Shown piece by piece: positions 5,849 to 9,293 of a stretch of 9,293 nucleotides of DNA (position 1 is the stretch's first letter; the number at the start of each line of letters is the position of its first letter). Below the pieces are notes generated by a model. The model searched no databases. It saw nothing but the letters and a program-made list of their open reading frames with translations, and was not told the DNA's origin. The translations under genes were made by a program, and so were the position numbers. This DNA comes from Pseudolabrys sp. Its GTDB lineage: Bacteria; Pseudomonadota; Alphaproteobacteria; Rhizobiales; Xanthobacteraceae. The DNA is taken from NCBI GenBank assembly GCA_029945495.1, contig JAQSCR010000549.1:1-9293 (forward strand). The letters run 5' to 3'.

Positions 5849-6193
5849 ATGAACTTGCAGCAACTCGATAGAGCCGACCGCTCCGGCGAACTCGATCGCA
5901 TGGTCGGCAACGCCAAACGCGCGAGCGAATTCCTCAAGGCGCTGGCCCACGAAAACCGTCTAATGATTCTGTGCATCCTTGCCGAGGGCGAGAAGTCGGT
6001 GAGCGAGCTGGAAGAATTTCTTGCCCTGCGCCAGCCGACGGTATCGCAGCAGCTGGCCCGGCTGCGCGCCGACGGCCTTGTCTCAACGCGGCGCGACGGC
6101 AAGACGATCTATTACAACCTCGCCAGCGAGGAAGCGCGCACCGTCATCGGCGCCATCTACGACGTATTCTGCCGCGCGCCACGCAAACGCTAG
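5849..6193 (+). CDS. soxR: ArsR-family persulfide-responsive repressor SoxR (BigR/SqrR type)
   Basis: The 114-residue protein is a winged-helix ArsR regulator, unrelated to the MerR-type superoxide sensor also called SoxR. The N-terminal helix leads into LKALAHENRLMIL (29-41). The recognition helix is about QPTVSQQLARLRADGL (62-77), and the wing is RRDGKTIYYNL. C42 and C108 sit at the positions of the two cysteines that form a tetrasulfide or disulfide in BigR and SqrR when reactive sulfur is present. The metal-binding CxC of ArsR/SmtB sensors is absent. It is therefore predicted to repress sox genes until sulfane sulfur releases it. It follows soxS by 21 bp with a weak ribosome site, so the two are probably co-transcribed and autoregulated through the site at 5261-5282. 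Confidence 0.9.
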   Translation: MNLQQLDRADRSGELDRMVGNAKRASEFLKALAHENRLMILCILAEGEKSVSELEEFLALRQPTVSQQLARLRADGLVSTRRDGKTIYYNLASEEARTVIGAIYDVFCRAPRKR

Positions 6194-6204
6194 TGCTGGC
6201 GCGC
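6174..6204 (+). terminator. Possible terminator hairpin at the end of soxR
   Basis: GCGCGCCA and TGGCGCGC form a perfect 8-bp stem around a 15-base loop that contains the soxR stop codon. The following bases are CAATTT, a weak U-tract, so termination is uncertain. From there to the next start at 6313 I see no gene. Confidence 0.35.
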
Positions 6205-6312
6205 CAATTTCCGCAGCTTCCTCACGTCCGCAGATTCCGTCAATTGCCGTCCAACGGCGAATGTTGCATGTTGACGGGCAATGAATACGGCAGATGACGA
6301 GGGCGTTGAGCG

Positions 6313-7920
6313 ATGAGCACGGTCGAACAGGACGGTAAAATTTTCGTCGGCAAAAGCGCGAAGCCGGAATATCTCACGCTGAAGCTCGCCAACCGGCATG
6401 GACTGATTTCGGGCGCCACCGGAACCGGCAAGACGGTCACCTTGCAGGTTCTGGCCGAAGGCTTCTCGCGCGCCGGCGTCCCGGTTTTTGCCGCCGACGT
6501 CAAAGGCGACCTGTCCGGCATTTCCGCCGCCGGCGAGGCCAAGGACGCTTTCGTCACGCGCGCCAAGGATATGGGCTTTGCCTACGAGCCCGATCGTTTC
6601 CCCGTGATATTCTGGGACCTGTTCGGCGAGGCCGGCCACCCGATCCGCGCGACGATTTCGGAAATGGGTCCGCTGTTGCTGTCCCGGCTGCTCGACCTCA
6701 ACGACGTTCAGGAAGGCGTGCTCAATATCGCCTTCCGCATTGCCGACGAACAGGGCCTGATCCTGCTCGACCTCAAGGATCTGCGCGCCGTGCTGTCGCT
6801 GGTGGCGGAACATGCGGCCGAGCTTACCACGCAATACGGCAATGTGTCGAAAGCGACCGTCGGCACAATTCAACGTCAGCTTCTGGTTCTCGAGAACCAG
6901 GGCGGCACGAAATTCTTCAGCGAGCCGGCGCTGGCGCTGGCCGATTTCATGCGCACCGATCGCGACGGCCGCGGCATCGTCAATATTCTTGCCGCCGACA
7001 AGTTGATCGAAAATCCGCGGCTCTACGCGACCTTCCTGCTCTGGCTGCTGTCGGAATTGTTCGAGCAGATGCCGGAACTGGGCGACCCGGAAAAGCCCAA
7101 GCTGGTGTTCTTCTTCGACGAAGCGCATCTGTTGTTCAACGACGCGCCGAAAGCCCTGCTCGACAAGATCGAACAGGTGGTGCGCCTGATCCGCTCAAAG
7201 GGCGTTGGCGTCTATTTTGTTACGCAGAACCCGCTCGATGTGCCGGACAATGTGCTGGCGCAGATGGGCAACCGCGTGCAGCACGCGCTGCGCGCCTTTA
7301 CGCCGCGCGATCAGAAAGCCGTCAAGGCCGCGGCCGAGACCTTCAGGGCCAATCCCAAGCTCGATACCGCAAAAATCATCATGGAGCTCGGCAAGGGCGA
7401 AGCGCTGGTGTCCTTCCTCGAAGGCAACGGCATTCCCTCGCTGGTCGAACGGGCGATGATCTGTCCGCCGGCGGCGCGGCTCGGCACGATCACGCCGGAA
7501 GAGCGCAAAGCGATCATCCAGGCGAGCCCGGTGAAGGGTAAATACGACCAGCAGATCGACTCCGAATCCGCGTACGAAGTCCTGCAGCAGCGGCTCAAGG
7601 ACGGCACCACCACGGTGACCGCGCCGGCGCCGGGCCAACCGCCCGGTCAGCCGCAGGCTCCGGCCCCCGCCCCTTCCACCGGCGGTGGGTTGCTTGGTAG
7701 CATTGGTGGATTGCTCGGCGGAATTTTCGGCACCAGCACGCCGCGCGGCACGCGGCTGTCGACCGGGCAACTGGTCGCGCGTGAGGTGACACGCTCAGTC
7801 ACCAACCGCATTGCCGGACAGATCGCCGCCGATCTCGGCAAGTCGCTCGGCGGCAAGACCGGCGGCACGATCGGCCGCGCCATCGTGCGTGGCACGCTCG
7901 GCGGCATGATGCGGCGCTAA
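6313..7920 (+). CDS. HerA-like ATPase of the DUF853/YjgR family
   Basis: The 535-residue protein is a RecA-fold HerA/FtsK-type ATPase. Walker A GATGTGKT is at residues 34-41. A DVKGDLSG motif follows at about 62-69. The Walker B segment LVFFFDEAH is at 264-272, and a sensor-like FVTQNP strand is at 302-307. It resembles E. coli YjgR in length and layout, including a Pro-rich linker (about 438-456) and a Gly-rich C-terminal tail (457-535) with GGLLGGIFG- and LGGKTGGTIG-type segments. The cellular role of this family is poorly defined. Unlike true HerA, it has no NurA nuclease partner nearby. The ATG at 6313 has GAGGG upstream. It reads in the same direction as soxR but 119 bp away, with a possible terminator between, so I see no reason to tie it to sulfur oxidation. 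Confidence 0.9.
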   Translation: MSTVEQDGKIFVGKSAKPEYLTLKLANRHGLISGATGTGKTVTLQVLAEGFSRAGVPVFAADVKGDLSGISAAGEAKDAFVTRAKDMGFAYEPDRFPVIFWDLFGEAGHPIRATISEMGPLLLSRLLDLNDVQEGVLNIAFRIADEQGLILLDLKDLRAVLSLVAEHAAELTTQYGNVSKATVGTIQRQLLVLENQGGTKFFSEPALALADFMRTDRDGRGIVNILAADKLIENPRLYATFLLWLLSELFEQMPELGDPEKPKLVFFFDEAHLLFNDAPKALLDKIEQVVRLIRSKGVGVYFVTQNPLDVPDNVLAQMGNRVQHALRAFTPRDQKAVKAAAETFRANPKLDTAKIIMELGKGEALVSFLEGNGIPSLVERAMICPPAARLGTITPEERKAIIQASPVKGKYDQQIDSESAYEVLQQRLKDGTTTVTAPAPGQPPGQPQAPAPAPSTGGGLLGSIGGLLGGIFGTSTPRGTRLSTGQLVAREVTRSVTNRIAGQIAADLGKSLGGKTGGTIGRAIVRGTLGGMMRR

Positions 7921-7926
7921 AAGAAA

Positions 7927-7958
7927 CGTGCGCCCGGCCAGTTGAGGCCGCGCGCACG
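7927..7958. terminator. Hairpin between convergent HerA-like and psiF genes
   Basis: An outer stem of 7 bp (CGTGCGC with GCGCACG) and an inner stem of 4 bp (GGCC with GGCC) enclose a 6-base loop. It sits 6 bp after the ATPase stop and 30 bp from the psiF stop, as a bidirectional terminator would. Neither side has a good T-run. Confidence 0.4.
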
Positions 7959-7988
7959 CTTACACCGAAACGTCCTTGAAGCCAGCCG

Positions 7989-8231
7989 TTAGGCGTCGGT
8001 CTCGCATTTATTCAGGAAGGAGTCCTTCGCCGCGCCGGCCAATGGCTTGCCGTCTTTGCTGACTGCTTTGCCAACGCAAGCATCGGCCTTGCACTTTTTC
8101 AGGAAGCTGGTTTTGGCGGCGCCGGCCAGCGGCTTGCCGTCTTTGCTCACAGCCTGGCTTTCGCAACTGGCCGCCATCGCGGAACCGACAGCGAAACACG
8201 AGATCACGGCTGCCAACAGAATTCGCTTCAT
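7989..8231 (-). CDS. psiF: Secreted PsiF-repeat protein
   Basis: The 80-residue protein has a Sec signal peptide (1-20, ending AMA). The mature part is almost entirely two copies of the PsiF repeat: C23 to about A51 and C52 to A80. Each has VSKDGKPLAGAAK, a SFL helix and a closing KKC or NKC, giving paired cysteines within each repeat (C23/C47 and C52/C76). PsiF is named from an E. coli phosphate-starvation-inducible protein; its biochemical role is unknown. The copies also share near-identical DNA at an exact 87-bp period, which points to a recent or conserved duplication. GGAGAA supports the start at 8231. An upstream in-frame ATG (8291) would add 20 non-signal residues. No pho box was recognised upstream. 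Confidence 0.88.
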   Translation of the reverse strand: MKRILLAAVISCFAVGSAMAASCESQAVSKDGKPLAGAAKTSFLKKCKADACVGKAVSKDGKPLAGAAKDSFLNKCETDA

Positions 8232-8262
8232 TGAAGTTCTCCATTCCCGGGATTGGAGCGCA

Positions 8263-8291
8263 ATTAAATACGCAGGTCTGCGCGGCGGCAA
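8263..8291 (-). promoter_or_regulatory. Possible psiF promoter
   Basis: On the minus strand TTGCCG (8286-8291) and TTTAAT (8263-8268) are separated by 17 bp, about 32 bp upstream of the psiF start. The -10 matches 5 of 6 bases, but the -35 is weak. Confidence 0.3.
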
Positions 8292-8399
8292 CTTGCGCTA
8301 AACGCGAATTTTCCTGCAATACCCGCAATGCGCCCGGTTCACGCTGTCGCGGGCGCAAATGGGCCACTGGGGACGATTTTCCGGGTCGCTCTATTTATA

Positions 8400-8428
8400 T
8401 TGCTGCACCGCACCATATACGGCATAAT
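8400..8428 (+). promoter_or_regulatory. Predicted promoter for the small gene at 8462
   Basis: TTGCTG (8400-8405) and CATAAT (8423-8428) are exactly 17 bp apart. Transcription would start near 8435 and leave a leader of about 27 bases. The promoter lies in an AT-rich patch of an otherwise GC-rich intergenic region. Confidence 0.5.
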
Positions 8429-8461
8429 GAATCCCAATTCGAGTCTGACGAGAACGAAAAG

Positions 8462-8794
8462 ATGAGCAAAAACAATAATGAAACCTGGCAGACCAAGTAC
8501 GGCAAGCGCCGCGTCCGCGAGGAAAAGCCAACTTTGGCCGAGGCAATCGCCGCCGCCCAGGGCCTCACCGACGACCTCGATGAGCAGGCTGATTTCGCCG
8601 CTTCGCTGATGGGCCTGCCGCGCGAGGAGGTTCGCGCCGAGTTGGCCAAGCTCGCGCCGCCGCGCAAAGATTCAATCAAATCCGTGGTGTTCACCGGCTC
8701 GGCGTCGGCGCCGCGCACCATCGTCGTCGAACGCAAGATTTCCCGCCGCATCATTCCGGCGGCAAACCGTTCGACGCGCACCGCCGTGAACTGA
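8462..8794 (+). CDS. Small conserved-looking protein of unknown function
   Basis: I do not recognise a named family. The 110-residue product has no signal peptide or membrane segment. An N-terminal polar, basic stretch (residues 1-22) is followed by a helical region (about 23-66: TLAEAIAAAQGLTDDLDEQ, then AASLMGLPREEVRAELAK). A strand-like KSVVFTG and a basic tail (91-107, ERKISRRIIP... R, R) follow. The LPREEVRAEL segment resembles a small helical module. The basic ends suggest contact with nucleic acid or an acidic protein, but this is inference. The ATG at 8462 is chosen because a promoter (8400-8428) sits just upstream, and the longer open frame from 8231 would overlap that promoter and the psiF start. 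The ribosome site is weak. Codon use matches neighbouring genes, with strong third-position GC. Confidence 0.7.
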   Translation: MSKNNNETWQTKYGKRRVREEKPTLAEAIAAAQGLTDDLDEQADFAASLMGLPREEVRAELAKLAPPRKDSIKSVVFTGSASAPRTIVVERKISRRIIPAANRSTRTAVN

Positions 8795-8810
8795 GCATAA
8801 GCTGACGCCT

Positions 8811-8909
8811 CCGGATCACGCGCTTTACATCGGGTGCGTGATCTGTTCCGAAAACCGGTTCCCACCCACGGGTCAAGCCCGAGGGCATGCTTTTCGGGAT
8901 CACGCGCTC
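8811..8909. repeat. REP-like composite palindromic element
   Basis: The stretch holds three nested or adjacent inverted repeats: GATCACGC/GCGTGATC (8814-8821, 8836-8843), CCGAAAA/TTTTCGG (8848-8854, 8891-8897) and, inside the second, CGGG/CCCG (8869-8872, 8878-8881). GGATCACGCGCT also occurs as a direct repeat at 8813-8824 and 8897-8908. The CCGAAAACCGGTTCCCAC core resembles intergenic palindromes that are very frequent in Bradyrhizobium and Rhodopseudomonas genomes. It sits between convergent genes, where such elements often lie, and may also act as a terminator. The right copy overlaps the recJ stop codon. Confidence 0.65.
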
Positions 8910-9293
8910 ACCGCCACATCGATCAGCCGCATCTGCACGCGCTCTTGGCCCTGCCAGCGATCGACGGTGAGATAGCCGGCGGCATGCATCTGCCGGCCGC
9001 GATTGTCGATGAGCGCTTTGCCCAGCGGCGTACCCGCTACGCGGAAGGCAATCGCATTGACGAATTTGCCGTCGCCGGATTTGAAGCGCGCGCGGACATG
9101 GTTTTCGCCGACCGGATCGACATAAGCCAGTGTATGAGCCGGCAGCGCCAGCACCGGCTCCGGATTGCCGGCGCCATAGGGCCCCGCTTTCGCCAGCATT
9201 TCGCAGAGAGCCGGCGTCACGCCACCGGCGCTGACCGCACCGTCGATCTTCAGCGCGCTGTCGCGCCGCGATACTTCGACAGAAGCAGCCAGC
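8900..9293 (-). CDS. recJ: Single-strand-specific exonuclease RecJ (C-terminal part; start beyond right edge)
   Basis: RecJ is a 5'-3' single-strand DNA exonuclease used in recombination, mismatch repair and base excision. Only the last 130 codons are present, so the catalytic DHH region is outside the window. The visible part matches the RecJ C-terminus: LKIDGAVSAGGVTPALCEML, then AGPYGAGNPEPVLALP (the family's GPfGxGNPeP motif), a strand region with HVRARF, the NAIAFR strand, and the closing OB-fold strands with RVQMRLIDV. The frame is open through the right edge. A GTG at 9218-9220 that could be read as a start is internal. The final codons (SA-stop) lie inside the REP-like repeat. Confidence 0.9.
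   Translation of the reverse strand, partial: LAASVEVSRRDSALKIDGAVSAGGVTPALCEMLAKAGPYGAGNPEPVLALPAHTLAYVDPVGENHVRARFKSGDGKFVNAIAFRVAGTPLGKALIDNRGRQMHAAGYLTVDRWQGQERVQMRLIDVAVSA

Noticed and set aside
5849..6193. Metal-sensing ArsR/SmtB repressor
   Set aside because: The metal-binding CxC pair is missing, while C42 and C108 match the persulfide-sensing group and the neighbours are sox genes.
6190..7128. 312-codon minus-strand open frame opposite the HerA-like gene
   Set aside because: The plus strand encodes Walker A and B motifs in the same region. The antisense product has no recognisable domain, and its frame follows the high third-position GC of the real gene.
8397..8418. ATAT...ATAT pair upstream of the small gene, similar to the SoxR sites
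   Set aside because: The spacing is 14 rather than 12 and the TC after the left arm is missing; the AT content is explained by the promoter there.

Overview
The window comes from a GC-rich alphaproteobacterium, most likely of the order Hyphomicrobiales (Rhodopseudomonas/Bradyrhizobium-like). This is inferred from codon use, the Sox gene types and an intergenic palindromic element that resembles ones common in that group. No species can be named. Most of the window (about 1-6193) is one flank of a thiosulfate-oxidation (sox) locus. The rest is ordinary chromosome: a HerA-like ATPase, a PsiF-repeat protein, a small unknown protein and the end of recJ.

Layout. From 1 to 2249 the minus strand carries, in transcription order, soxW (periplasmic thioredoxin), soxY, soxZ and the start of soxX (running off the left edge). 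Facing away from soxW is a secreted helical protein of unknown function (2360-3091, +). A TRAP-type solute-binding protein (3357-4445, +) follows a 15-bp tandem repeat array and ends at a strong hairpin terminator. It converges on soxV/ccdA (4506-5240, -). Divergent from soxV is soxS-soxR (5360-6193, +): a second periplasmic thioredoxin and an ArsR-family repressor with the two cysteines of the persulfide-sensing BigR/SqrR group. Next come a DUF853/YjgR HerA-like ATPase (6313-7920, +), psiF (7989-8231, -), an unknown 110-residue protein (8462-8794, +), a REP-like palindromic element (8811-8909) and the 3' part of recJ (8900-9293, -).

How it works together. SoxYZ carries sulfur on the C-terminal cysteine of SoxY. 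SoxX, with SoxA (not in the window), makes the cytochrome that loads it. SoxV moves reducing power across the inner membrane to SoxW and SoxS, which keep SoxYZ active. SoxR probably switches the locus on when sulfane sulfur is present.

The most useful observation is three copies of one operator-like sequence, ATATTC-N10-ATAT, one in each of the three sox control regions (soxY leader, soxW/unknown gene divergent region, soxV/soxS divergent region). The copy before soxY is a perfect 7-bp inverted repeat that lies between a good -35 and -10. It contains ATTC-N8-GAAT, the pattern known for SqrR-type regulators. This puts the unknown secreted protein at 2360-3091 in the predicted sox regulon, so it is the best candidate for an undescribed component. 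No wholly new system is evident.
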